Below, in pieces: positions 24,645 to 31,648 of a stretch of DNA of 44,231 bases. Source of the stretch: a virus; IMG/VR virus record IMGVR_UViG_3300031692_000006, positions 1-44,231 of that record, one strand, 5' to 3'. Numbering within the stretch: position 1 is the stretch's first letter; each line of letters begins with the position of its first letter. The notes beneath the pieces are model-generated. The model made no database searches, was not told the origin of the DNA, and was given only the letters and a program-made list of their open reading frames with translations. The position numbers and the translations under genes were made by a program.

Positions 24645-26362
24645 TAATAAACTCCTGTATAATCCATAATGCAATCGCGTGTCGGCACATCAAAGCGGGT
24701 ATCCTTTGAACGTCCGATTTTCATCGATGCAACCAAAAAATAGTTTAACGCATTTCGAAAGTGATCATTGCCATTGCCGGTTTTTTTGTATCGATAAACG
24801 ACAATCCGTTTGCGTTTGTCAATTTCTTTATGCTTCACACAATTACAACACTGCTGGGCAAAATCATCAATCAATCGACTTCGACGTGGAAGCACAATTT
24901 GATTATTCACAATCACGCGATGTGTTGTGTCAAAAATTCCCGTCCGGTAAACTTTTACGATCCCCGTTTGATCAATAAAATTAAAATCCTGTAACGGGGA
25001 TTCGGTATATTCACACAAATACACCCGGCACCCATAACGAACGGCGGCCTTTTGAAATTCACGGGCCGCGTCGGCATTCGGCCTTAAATCAGTAACACAC
25101 GATTTTACGCGGTATCGCTGAATCAAATCTAACATTTGGCCAAATCGATTTTGATTTACATCATCCAAAACAAAAACACGAATAACTTTGAAACGATCCT
25201 GTCCGGTTCGAATACCAATCACAATATGTTTACCGTCGTCATTGTCGGCCCCCATGGCACACGGGCCGTTGTGACTGTCCGGCATTCCATCATTTGAACA
25301 ACAGGAATAAACCGCTTCTTTCCGCAATTTCTCATCGGCCGAAGAATAGGCCCGGCCCAACATGAGGCGAATCACATCTCCTACATTGTTTTCCGGGGGG
25401 TATCGAAAACAATGCAAGACGTGGGCCGGGTCTTGATTCTCACTCGTTAAGTAACTCCAATTAAATCCATGCCGACGGCGATTTTCTGGTTTTGTAGCAA
25501 TCCATTTACCGCGTCGTTGTCCAACTGGCTTACCACACTTGACACATCGGATGTAACCGGTAGGCAAGTGATTATCAAGGCGGGCCAGTTTATCGGGGTA
25601 TAGTCCGACACACTTTTCCGGGTCTTCAAAGAATTCAATCTCTGCACACGTCCATCCCCCACAATCACATTTACGAAACCAGTACCGCTGATCAGATTGT
25701 TGCCATAACGAATCGATTCCACGATCTTCATCGGACGGATTGCCGATATATACAATCTGCGACTTACCCCGAATGCCATCAATCCGGGCATTCGATAAGC
25801 GGCCGCGAACCTTGCCGATAATTTCTTCTTCCATTTGATCCACTTCATCCAGCACGGCCTTGTCTACATGAATCCCCGTAGCGGCCACCGACTGACGGCT
25901 TTCACCGTCAGCCGTTGGCATCATGCGTAGACCCCGTAGATATAAATTAGCGTTGCGAATCCGCTTGACATCGGCCGCATCTGTTTTTTTCGTGCCGATT
26001 GTCATATACTGGCCGATTTGCGAACGGTTGAACTGGATTAACGGATTCCAGCGGGTTTTACTGTAATCCATCATGTCACCGTCATTGGGAAAGCCATATA
26101 AAACACCCTGCTTATAGCGTCCATGGATCATCCCATGAAGGCACTCTAAAATCTCTGCATCGGAAACCCCGCACCCGGTTGCCTTCATATAACATTTTTC
26201 GGGGGCATCATCGTGCATAAACGCAACCTGATACTCACGCCCTTCGGTTTCAAACAGTTGCCCGTTAGATAATCGAATCTGCTTCACCTTTGCCCAATAA
26301 GCGGCGTGTGAAGCACACATGACTTCAACCTTCTCAATATCTTGTTCGGTGGGTTCTGTCAT
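24644..26362 (-). CDS. terL: Terminase large subunit
   Basis: A 572-aa protein. ATPase part: a deviant Walker A at 61-68 (ATGCGVSD, lacking the usual Lys-Thr/Ser ending), Walker B KAVLDEVD at 168-175 with acidic pair Asp172-Glu173, and YIGNPS at 205-210 as motif III. A zinc-binding insert follows (CDC at 232-234, CVKC at 273-276). Nuclease part: GADNDDG at 371-377, TDLRPNADA near 424 and C-terminal DHFRNALNY. The deviant Walker A and the central zinc finger resemble GpA-type terminases more than T7 gp19. It packages DNA into proheads through the portal. Confidence 0.85.
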   Translation of the reverse strand: MTEPTEQDIEKVEVMCASHAAYWAKVKQIRLSNGQLFETEGREYQVAFMHDDAPEKCYMKATGCGVSDAEILECLHGMIHGRYKQGVLYGFPNDGDMMDYSKTRWNPLIQFNRSQIGQYMTIGTKKTDAADVKRIRNANLYLRGLRMMPTADGESRQSVAATGIHVDKAVLDEVDQMEEEIIGKVRGRLSNARIDGIRGKSQIVYIGNPSDEDRGIDSLWQQSDQRYWFRKCDCGGWTCAEIEFFEDPEKCVGLYPDKLARLDNHLPTGYIRCVKCGKPVGQRRGKWIATKPENRRRHGFNWSYLTSENQDPAHVLHCFRYPPENNVGDVIRLMLGRAYSSADEKLRKEAVYSCCSNDGMPDSHNGPCAMGADNDDGKHIVIGIRTGQDRFKVIRVFVLDDVNQNRFGQMLDLIQRYRVKSCVTDLRPNADAAREFQKAAVRYGCRVYLCEYTESPLQDFNFIDQTGIVKVYRTGIFDTTHRVIVNNQIVLPRRSRLIDDFAQQCCNCVKHKEIDKRKRIVVYRYKKTGNGNDHFRNALNYFLVASMKIGRSKDTRFDVPTRDCIMDYTGVY

Positions 26363-26371
26363 TGATCCAAA

Positions 26372-26614
26372 CTATTTCTTTCCCCGCATTGCCAGTAAAC
26401 TTTGACGAGCCCGGCGGGCAACGGCCTTTTTCTTCTTTTCAACATCACTGGCCACCCCGGTTGCCGACTCAATCGCTTTTGTCCGGGCCGTCTTTGTTTT
26501 CTCTAATCGCGTAATTTCACGATCCGCATTCTCGATCAATTGCCGCTTTTTTTTGGGAATGGGATTTTTCGGGCCAACTGTTAACAATCTGGCATAATGA
26601 AGAATACCGGGCAT
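26372..26614 (-). CDS. Hypothetical basic coiled-coil protein, first gene of the virion operon
   Basis: An 80-aa protein starting MPGILHYARLL after TAGGAGTCATAAA. It is strongly basic with a coiled-coil middle (NADREITRLEKTKTARTKAI) and a KKKKAVARRARQSLLAMRGKK end. It sits where some genomes carry the small terminase, but lacks an HTH; a better small-terminase candidate lies at 28071-28658. A DNA-binding or packaging accessory role is possible. Confidence 0.6.
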   Translation of the reverse strand: MPGILHYARLLTVGPKNPIPKKKRQLIENADREITRLEKTKTARTKAIESATGVASDVEKKKKAVARRARQSLLAMRGKK

Positions 26615-26658
26615 TTTATGACTCCTAAAAAAATGCAACCTTGTTCACTTGACGCCCT

Positions 26659-26687
26659 ATCATAAAGAGAAATTGCAAAAAATGCAA
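26659..26687 (-). promoter_or_regulatory. Virion-operon promoter overlapping a TTGC-N7-GCAA operator (site 3)
   Basis: On the minus strand: TTGCAT (26687-26682), 17-bp spacer, TATGAT (26664-26659), a near-consensus promoter about 45 bp before the first gene. The palindrome TTGCATTTTTTGCAA (26687-26673) covers the -35 box and the upstream half of the spacer, so a repressor bound there would block RNA polymerase. Confidence 0.7.
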
Positions 26688-26731
26688 AAAATATGCTCGA
26701 TAAAAACAAATAAAAATTGATAAATTAAGGT

Positions 26732-26760
26732 TTGACAAGTTAACGCAATAAAGATACATT
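26732..26760 (+). promoter_or_regulatory. Promoter of the small RNA
   Basis: TTGACA (26732-26737), 17-bp spacer, TACATT (26755-26760), reading away from the virion operon into a structured region with no ORF that ends in a terminator. Confidence 0.65.
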
Positions 26761-26766
26761 ATCCGT

Positions 26767-26923
26767 ACTCGCGGGTGCGGTGATCTAAGCTCCCACTTCC
26801 CCGCGGATACAGGCATGGAGAAATAAACTGTTCTATCCCCAATAGAACAACCTCTAATACGCTCCGTGGCTGGCACGCTGGCCCCTGTTCTACCTCCGGT
26901 CTTACAGGGGCCGGTTTTATTTT
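26767..26923 (+). ncRNA. Probable small regulatory RNA, about 155 nt
   Basis: This is a complete transcription unit without a credible coding frame. The promoter at 26732-26760 is followed by three hairpins. Hairpin 1 pairs CGCGGG near 26770 with CCCGCG near 26800. Hairpin 2 pairs TGTTCTAT (26829-26836) with ATAGAACA (26842-26849) around a CCCCA loop. Hairpin 3 pairs GGCCCCTG (26880-26887) with CAGGGGCC (26905-26912), followed by GGTTTTATTTT as terminator. The exposed C-rich loops (CCCCA, ACCTCCGG) are anti-Shine-Dalgarno-like and could base-pair with AGG/GGGG ribosome sites, which are common in this genome. The target is inference. Confidence 0.6.
26880..26923 (+). terminator. Terminator of the small RNA
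   Basis: An 8-bp perfect stem GGCCCCTG / CAGGGGCC with a 17-nt loop, then GGTTTTATTTT. Confidence 0.8.
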
Positions 26924-27202
26924 GGGGAGAAGTTTGAAATGAAGACACACCAAAGTTTTATCTGGATAACATACCCCAGCATTAAACAAGTAGGGAAAAA
27001 GGCTTTTATATCATAACCCCTATGTACGACCGATTTGGCAATCAGACCTTTCAAGCATCCAGTGGCCGCCTCATGTTGCTCTGTTACCCAAACAACACCC
27101 TTTAGATGAGGCTTTGTCAAAGATCTTTACACCGGCATTTTTCACTTGTTATTGAAACTTCCTGCAATTTATAACTTCATTCAAAAAAATAAAGCATTAA
27201 TT
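26924..27202. other. Intergenic stretch without a supported gene
   Basis: It holds only a 25-codon frame at 26939-27016 with a passable ribosome site, a 67-codon minus-strand frame of doubtful composition, and an inverted repeat GCCTCAT (27067-27073) / ATGAGGC (27107-27113) followed by TTTGTC. The inverted repeat could be a terminator or a structured leader. I do not call a gene here. Confidence 0.4.
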
Positions 27203-27231
27203 TTGCTTTTTTTGCAATTCACAAGTATAAA
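27203..27231 (+). promoter_or_regulatory. Rightward promoter overlapping a perfect TTGC-N7-GCAA operator (site 4)
   Basis: TTGCTT (27203-27208), 17-bp spacer, TATAAA (27226-27231). The operator TTGCTTTTTTTGCAA (27203-27217) includes the whole -35 box and is identical to the one before the repressor gene at 1249. Confidence 0.7.
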
Positions 27232-27261
27232 CAGGTATTAGCAATGTTTAAAAGGCGATTT

Positions 27262-27408
27262 ATGCAAAAACAGCAAGATAATGATAGTGGAAAAACCACT
27301 TTTAAATCAAGCCTGACACCCCAACAGGTCGAAAAACTTCAACAGGCCCGGAGCCTGTTGTTGGAAAAATACAAAAAATGCTTTGTTAAAAAAAAGGAAA
27401 CCCCATGA
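27262..27408 (+). CDS. Small basic helical protein
   Basis: A 48-aa frame starting MQKQQDNDSGKTTF and ending in KKKETP. AAAAGGCGATTT precedes the ATG. It contains an amphipathic helix (LTPQQVEKLQQARSLLLEKY) and a Lys-rich tail. It is coupled to the next gene by ATGA and lies 31 bp after the operator-controlled promoter, so it is the first gene of a small repressor-controlled operon. No family is recognised. Confidence 0.6.
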   Translation: MQKQQDNDSGKTTFKSSLTPQQVEKLQQARSLLLEKYKKCFVKKKETP

Positions 27409-27638
27409 TTGTATGGCACGTTTGCAGTTATAAAAAACTTCAAAGATATAAAAAAACGGGATTTATTGTGCCCCCTGTTAGAGCGTGGGAAAGCCTGCGG
27501 GAAGCCGAACGGTTCAGCATTTCTACCGGAAGAAGGTGTATTTTACGACTTCGGTTTCCCAACAACACGCCTAAATTAGACGGACACAAAAACCTTGCCA
27601 GAGTATTCAATAAACCTGTCCCACTAAACAATTTGTAA
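27405..27638 (+). CDS. Conserved phage protein of unknown function
   Basis: A 77-aa protein: IVWHVCSYKKLQRYKKTGFI, then PPVRAWESLREAERFS and GRRCILRLRFP. The order W-H-V-x-S/T-x-K-K-L, x-P-P-V-R-x-W and R-x-I-L-R-L is shared by small phage proteins and resembles the N-terminal strand-helix of RNA 2'-phosphotransferase/ADP-ribosyltransferase-like folds. The protein is too short for that enzyme, so no activity is claimed. Confidence 0.6.
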   Translation: MIVWHVCSYKKLQRYKKTGFIVPPVRAWESLREAERFSISTGRRCILRLRFPNNTPKLDGHKNLARVFNKPVPLNNL

Positions 27639-27694
27639 GTTGATTATTAGAAATACAAAAAATGTTTTGTTAAGCCCGGAAAGAAAAACAACTT

Positions 27695-27934
27695 ATGTTA
27701 AATATGACAGAACAAGAAGCCCGTGACGTTCAGGAATTAACCAAAGCCCTCACTCATGTTGTGATCGAATATCTCAAAAAGAACAGCATTCAGTCAGATG
27801 ATCACGTTGGGCACTATGAAATGAAATTTCTGGTCGGAGCCGCCATCGCATTAGAATCAACCAAACAGGGATTGTATGATTCCAGTAGCCCTACACCAAT
27901 AGAAGACCTAAATGATCTTTTGTCCGAAAATTGA
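27695..27934 (+). CDS. Hypothetical acidic helical protein
   Basis: A 79-aa acidic, mostly helical protein (EARDVQELTKALTHVVIEYLKK, FLVGAAIALESTKQG). A second Met at residue 4 is an alternative start; GGAAAG lies 12 nt before the first. It is the last gene of the rightward operon that starts at 27262. No family is recognised. Confidence 0.55.
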   Translation: MLNMTEQEARDVQELTKALTHVVIEYLKKNSIQSDDHVGHYEMKFLVGAAIALESTKQGLYDSSSPTPIEDLNDLLSEN

Positions 27935-27969
27935 TTTTGATGGAAGCAGAAGGAGTGATTATTTCAACC

Positions 27970-27994
27970 GGGGGCGGGTTGGGGGGTTATGGGG
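27970..27994 (+). other. G-quadruplex-forming motif
   Basis: Four G-runs of 5, 3, 6 and 4 with loops of 1, 2 and 4 nt fit the canonical G3+N1-7 rule on the plus strand. The motif lies in the gap between a rightward operon and the 3' end of the small-terminase-like gene. It is followed by two copies of GTCCGATAA (in GTGTCCGATAACA and ACGTCCGATAAAA). It may act in termination or mark a packaging or recombination site. Confidence 0.5.
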
Positions 27995-28070
27995 TGTCCG
28001 ATAACAAAAAAAACGTCCGATAAAACGAATGTAACATAGTAATTAATTATAGGACGTTAATCTTGTAAGT

Positions 28071-28658
28071 CTATGTACCGTAAAGATTTATATCATCATC
28101 ATCCGGCAATTCGATCACGTCCGAATTATCCGACACTATATCTTGTGGTATCACTTCCCCTTCGATCACATCATCCGCCCCTTCTGCTAACATCTGGTGT
28201 TCGGCCAACCGAGCCGCTTCGAGCCGCATAGCGGCATTTATGGCGTTATCTGTAGTCGAATCGATGACTTGATGCCTGTCAACTAACAAGCCGTGAAGCT
28301 TTGCCCTATCCATAACCGCTTGACGCATCGTCGATAAGTCACCACCACGCCTTGACTTATCGATAATGAAGTTAAGGTCTTCTGTAGTTCGTTCAAGTAT
28401 TGTAAATTCTCTATTTTTGCTCTTTTCCAGCTCTTGCCGCCGGTATGCCTGCAAAACCCTTTGAAAGCTTGCACTGTTGTATATATGATAGGCATAATAT
28501 TTCGAAGTATCGTTCTTTTTATAACCTGCGGCATGGTAACTACTTAGAATATCCCCTTGTGTTGGCGAATCTGATTTTACAAGATTCTCGAAAAACTTGT
28601 ACTTTTTTTCGTTTAATTTAGAAGCTTTTAGAACATTATTAAAATCGTTATTATCCAT
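28071..28658 (-). CDS. Probable terminase small subunit
   Basis: A 195-aa protein starting MDNNDFNNVLKASK; a start 7 codons upstream has no ribosome site. The N-terminal half is a helical DNA-binding domain (SDSPTQGDILSSYHAAGY with a YYAYHIYNSASFQRVL helix). TTEDLNFIIDKSRRGGDLSTM and AVMDRAKLHGLLVDRHQV follow; the A-K-L-x-G-L-x-V-D-R-x end is characteristic of small terminase subunits. The tail is very acidic (LPDDDDINLYG). It would recognise the packaging site and load the large subunit. It stands alone, 1.5 kb from the virion operon. Confidence 0.65.
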   Translation of the reverse strand: MDNNDFNNVLKASKLNEKKYKFFENLVKSDSPTQGDILSSYHAAGYKKNDTSKYYAYHIYNSASFQRVLQAYRRQELEKSKNREFTILERTTEDLNFIIDKSRRGGDLSTMRQAVMDRAKLHGLLVDRHQVIDSTTDNAINAAMRLEAARLAEHQMLAEGADDVIEGEVIPQDIVSDNSDVIELPDDDDINLYGT

Positions 28659-28727
28659 ACAATCACTATAACCTGTCATATTTATTAAATCAAACGCAAT
28701 TATTCCGGATTATTATTCCGTAGTAGC

Positions 28728-28755
28728 TTGACTATTGATTATTATAGTGTATACT
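28728..28755 (+). promoter_or_regulatory. Promoter of the accessory arm (DUF932 operon)
   Basis: TTGACT (28728-28733), 16-bp spacer, TATACT (28750-28755). It is bracketed by an inverted repeat GTAGTA / TACTAC, a possible operator. The transcript would have a leader of about 65 nt ending in AAGGGGTGAAAACC. Confidence 0.65.
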
Positions 28756-28826
28756 TTACTACAGTTGATAATGATTAATGCAAGGCACTTTGAAAACTAA
28801 ATAACTTTTTTTAAGGGGTGAAAACC

Positions 28827-29720
28827 ATGTTACAAAACAGAACAAGCGAAAGTAGCAACATTTTGACAGTATCAGGTCTTGACTTTGAAGTTGAAAAACG
28901 TCCCCATTTTGTGCAAACATTCACAAGGGACGGTTTCGAGTACAAAGAATCCCGCATGTCAAGCGGCATTTTCAGGACGGATACCGGGGCCGAAATCGGT
29001 GATGTAAGTCATACTTACGAGCCTGCCCAAACCGCCGACGTATTACAGCCTTTTTTAATGGCGGCGAAAGAAGGGTATATGACTTATCGAAATGGCCGGG
29101 CAATTGACGGCGGCCGCCGTTACAGTTTAACGTTTGATATTGGCGGCTTGCGTGAAATTCACGGCGAAAAGTTTCAGCGACAAGTAATTGTCGGCGGGTC
29201 ACACGATGGTTCGTGGTCAACTTTCATCAAGTCGGTGATTATGCGGCAGGTTTGCTCTAACGGTATGTTAGGGCTTGCGAAAACAAATTCGAGTTTTCGC
29301 GTTCGTCATACCACCAATTGGAAAACACGGTATGACGACGTTTTATTGTCGCTTGAAAAGACTGAAAAGTATTTCGTTCAGGCTTTCGAGACGTATAACC
29401 GGCTTTTCGATATTCACTTAACCCGTGAAATCAGAGCTATGTTGACGAAACGATTGCTTGACATGAAAGAAGGTGAAAAAGCCAGCACCCGGAAAGAAAA
29501 TCAATTCACTGAGATTATGAGACTTTCCGAACGCGGCCGGGGTATTCGAGATAATACAGAAATCTTGAATACCGGGGCGGCATGGTATAACGCGGTTGCC
29601 GAATATGTTGACCACTACAGCAACCGCACCGATGCCGAAAAACGTTATGTTTCAGCGTATTTCGGGACGGGTGAAACCCGCAAAGTGAAAGCTTTGGAAT
29701 TGGTTTCGGCCGTTGGGTAG
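28827..29720 (+). CDS. DUF932 phage/plasmid-like protein
   Basis: A 297-aa protein starting MLQNRTSESSN; AAGGGG lies 8 nt before this ATG. It has the landmarks of the DUF932 (phage/plasmid-like TIGR03299) family: an early SRMSSGIFRTDTG and VSHTYEPAQTADVL, the central HDGSWSTFIKSVIMRQVCSNGM with the C-S/T-N-G-M signature, then a long helical region and YNAVAEYVDHY near the end. These proteins are abundant on phages and plasmids, and their biochemical role is not settled. It is first and largest in the rightward accessory operon, which suggests early, high expression. Confidence 0.85.
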   Translation: MLQNRTSESSNILTVSGLDFEVEKRPHFVQTFTRDGFEYKESRMSSGIFRTDTGAEIGDVSHTYEPAQTADVLQPFLMAAKEGYMTYRNGRAIDGGRRYSLTFDIGGLREIHGEKFQRQVIVGGSHDGSWSTFIKSVIMRQVCSNGMLGLAKTNSSFRVRHTTNWKTRYDDVLLSLEKTEKYFVQAFETYNRLFDIHLTREIRAMLTKRLLDMKEGEKASTRKENQFTEIMRLSERGRGIRDNTEILNTGAAWYNAVAEYVDHYSNRTDAEKRYVSAYFGTGETRKVKALELVSAVG

Positions 29721-29764
29721 TCTTTAACGGGACGCCGGGAAAATCCGGCGTCCTATTAAATACT
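29719..29764 (+). repeat. Intergenic hairpin element, copy 1
   Basis: AGTCTTTAACG starts on the stop codon. A 9-bp stem GGACGCCGG / CCGGCGTCC (29730-29738 with 29745-29753, loop GAAAAT) follows, then TATTAAATACT and, 13 nt on, an AAGGGGTAAAAA ribosome site. The same design recurs at 29984 and 30350 with changed but still paired stem bases. There is no T-run, so a processing or mRNA-stability hairpin is more likely than a plain terminator. Confidence 0.65.
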
Positions 29765-29787
29765 AACTTTTTTTTAAGGGGTAAAAA

Positions 29788-29982
29788 ATGGATGATTTTG
29801 AAAAAATGATGCGGCAAATAATTTGTGAAAAGTCTTTTGTGGGGGCATTGCTTTTAATGCAGACCATTGCCAATGAAAAGGCGGAATTATTCGCTGGCAA
29901 GGACATTATGGCGGCAAAAATCTGGCAAGCCTATGCAGACAGAACGGGCGATTTTGCGAATCAGATTCTTGTACAAGTTTAA
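29788..29982 (+). CDS. Hypothetical small protein
   Basis: A 64-aa helical protein (FEKMMRQIICEKSFVGALLL, MAAKIWQAYADRTGDFANQI) with an AAGGGGTAAAAA ribosome site. It is flanked by hairpin elements on both sides. No family is recognised. Confidence 0.6.
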   Translation: MDDFEKMMRQIICEKSFVGALLLMQTIANEKAELFAGKDIMAAKIWQAYADRTGDFANQILVQV

Positions 29983-29983
29983 G

Positions 29984-30028
29984 AGTCTTTAACGAGCGGC
30001 CGGATTATTTCGGCCGCTTATTAAATAC
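29984..30028 (+). repeat. Intergenic hairpin element, copy 2
   Basis: AGTCTTTAACG, then an 8-bp stem AGCGGCCG / CGGCCGCT (29995-30002 with 30011-30018, loop GATTATTT), then TATTAAATAC. The stem differs from copy 1 at both strands yet stays fully paired, which is covariation within one genome. Confidence 0.65.
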
Positions 30029-30057
30029 TTTTGAAAACTATTTTTAAGGGGTAAAAA

Positions 30058-30348
30058 ATGGCAAAAAAATTACGTGAAGGATTGAAAGCGGTTTTAACGT
30101 TTGATGATCCCCCGCAAATCCAAATCGGCGATCAAAAAACATATGATTATCGCGTGTATGTATTAGAAGAAGGCCAGCGGATTATTTGGGGGCCGAATAA
30201 TAAATACTACTCTATCGGGCCGGGATTGTTAGAAGTTGAATTTTATCACGGTATGAAAACATTAGAGGGATATTTGGATTGCGAAAAAATCTGGAGCCAT
30301 GTTCGAAGATTGATGCAACAAGGTTGGGAAACGTTGCGGAATAAATGA
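30058..30348 (+). CDS. Hypothetical protein
   Basis: A 96-aa protein with an AAGGGGTAAAAA ribosome site. It is beta-rich (YDYRVYVLEEGQRIIWGP, YYSIGPGLLEVEFYHG) with a C-terminal helix (WSHVRRLMQQGWETL). It lies between hairpin elements 2 and 3. No family is recognised. Confidence 0.6.
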   Translation: MAKKLREGLKAVLTFDDPPQIQIGDQKTYDYRVYVLEEGQRIIWGPNNKYYSIGPGLLEVEFYHGMKTLEGYLDCEKIWSHVRRLMQQGWETLRNK

Positions 30349-30349
30349 A

Positions 30350-30395
30350 AGTCTTTAACGGGACGCCGATATTGTTCGGCGTCCTATTAAATATT
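30350..30395 (+). repeat. Intergenic hairpin element, copy 3
   Basis: AGTCTTTAACG (30350-30360), a 9-bp stem GGACGCCGA / TCGGCGTCC (30361-30369 with 30376-30384), then TATTAAATATT and an AAGGGGTGAAAC ribosome site. Compared with copy 1 the last base pair is changed from G-C to A-T. Confidence 0.65.
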
Positions 30396-30422
30396 TTCAA
30401 ACAATTAATTAAGGGGTGAAAC

Positions 30423-30728
30423 ATGGAAAATCTTTTTGAAGGTGTCGAAATGGAACATATTAAAGATGACGGATTGTCAATGCACGATTTAGCCGGGTCT
30501 TGTAAAGAATGTATTACAAAACACGGAGCGGAATTTCAGGCGATTTTTGGCGTTCGGTTGACCTTGTTTATGTCAGGTATCCATCTAATTATCGGCTTTG
30601 ATATTGTGGCTTTTGATAAACAGGTTATTTTGTCCGGTGATAAGTGCATGGCCGATACAATTAAAGAAAAATACGGAGATAGGGCGGCAGAATTGATCGT
30701 TTCTATATTGCAATATCCTAAAATTTAA
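30423..30728 (+). CDS. Hypothetical protein
   Basis: A 101-aa protein starting MENLFEGVEMEH. It has a helical N-terminus with CKECITKHG, then two hydrophobic strands (LTLFMSGIHLIIGFDIVAF) and a C-terminal helix. The hydrophobic middle is too broken for a clear transmembrane helix. No family is recognised. Confidence 0.55.
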   Translation: MENLFEGVEMEHIKDDGLSMHDLAGSCKECITKHGAEFQAIFGVRLTLFMSGIHLIIGFDIVAFDKQVILSGDKCMADTIKEKYGDRAAELIVSILQYPKI

Positions 30729-30745
30729 CGAAAGAAGGGTGAAAT

Positions 30746-30976
30746 ATGAGTTATAAACAGGCTATGAAATGGCACAAAAAACACCCAAAAGGTATAAGAA
30801 ATTTATATTTTGGCTTTGATTGTTCAACAAAACCAAAGCCGAAAACCATTGCTGAAATAATAGAATTTTACCCCGAATATCTTGCGTTTCACAAAAAAAA
30901 TAAATCCAAAGAAAAAGGAAATAATGTTTGTTGTTTGTGTGAGTATATAGAATGGCAACTCAAAAACCAGAAATGA
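30746..30976 (+). CDS. Hypothetical small basic protein
   Basis: A 76-aa basic protein with AAGAAGGGTGAAAT before the start. It has aromatic and Lys-rich stretches (MKWHKKHPKGIRNLYFGF) and a late CCLC pair. The next gene repeats the same GAAAGAAGGGTGAA ribosome-site sequence, suggesting duplication of the intergenic signal. No family is recognised. Confidence 0.55.
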   Translation: MSYKQAMKWHKKHPKGIRNLYFGFDCSTKPKPKTIAEIIEFYPEYLAFHKKNKSKEKGNNVCCLCEYIEWQLKNQK

Positions 30977-30990
30977 AAGAAGGGTGAAGC

Positions 30991-31248
30991 ATGAAAAAGA
31001 CTTACAAGCGAATCAGACAGGGCGGAACGGTCGAAACCGTCGCCGCCAACGGGCAAGATCGCATTGCGGCGATCCGTCAAGTGGTAGCGGACAAGCAATA
31101 CGCCAAAATCGACAACTGCATGGCGGATTTATTCACGGCGTCGATTGTGTTGCAAGTGTATGATGCGTTGAATGACGTAAACAAGGCCAAATTCGCGGCG
31201 TGCGAATGGCCCAAAATGGCAAGTATCGCCTTAAAACTTACGAAATAG
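30991..31248 (+). CDS. Hypothetical small basic protein
   Basis: An 85-aa protein with GAAAGAAGGGTGAAGC before the ATG. It has an N-terminal basic strand (YKRIRQGGTVETVAANG) and a helical C-terminal two thirds (ADLFTASIVLQVYDALNDVNKAKF). No family is recognised. Confidence 0.6.
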   Translation: MKKTYKRIRQGGTVETVAANGQDRIAAIRQVVADKQYAKIDNCMADLFTASIVLQVYDALNDVNKAKFAACEWPKMASIALKLTK

Positions 31249-31256
31249 GGGGTATG

Positions 31257-31622
31257 ATGAAAACGACTGATTTAATAGAAGAAGGGTATCGTTTTGACTG
31301 GTTCAATTGCTCTAAAGAATTTCAGGGGAAAACACCAGCCGACAAGGCCCGTATCAAAGCGATTGTTGACCGGGCGGAATGGGTAGAAATTGGAGCCGGT
31401 CTTGACTTGCCAATGATGCCGGGGTTAGGGATTGAAGCGGCAATTAAAGAACACAAAATCCCAAAGGTTAAACGTGTTTCTTACGCTACGCATGATCTTG
31501 CCCCTTATGGATTGTATGGGATTGAGGGGCACTATAAAAACGCCCGTGTCTTGTTGTTTTTTGTGGACGCCGGAACATTTATATCGACCTTGTGCGTGTA
31601 CGAAATGAAAATTCAAAACTAA
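31257..31622 (+). CDS. Hypothetical protein
   Basis: A 121-aa protein starting MKTTDLIEEGYRFDWF after AGGGGGT. An upstream in-frame start inside the previous gene is rejected for lack of a ribosome site. It contains GLDLPMMPGLGIEAAIKEHKIPK and a C-terminal sheet of alternating aromatics (GHYKNARVLLFFVDAGTF). The fold looks alpha/beta; no enzyme motif is evident. Confidence 0.55.
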   Translation: MKTTDLIEEGYRFDWFNCSKEFQGKTPADKARIKAIVDRAEWVEIGAGLDLPMMPGLGIEAAIKEHKIPKVKRVSYATHDLAPYGLYGIEGHYKNARVLLFFVDAGTFISTLCVYEMKIQN

Positions 31623-31648
31623 AAGAAAATTATCTGCGGGGATGAATG

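Noticed and set aside
26767-26923. CsrB-like sponge for the phage CsrA
   Set aside because: Only two GGA triplets occur and neither sits in a hairpin loop; CsrB-type RNAs carry many GGA loops.
26917-27120. 67-aa minus-strand frame
   Set aside because: TTG start without a ribosome site, overlap with the sRNA terminator and unusual composition. It is also antisense to an inverted repeat.
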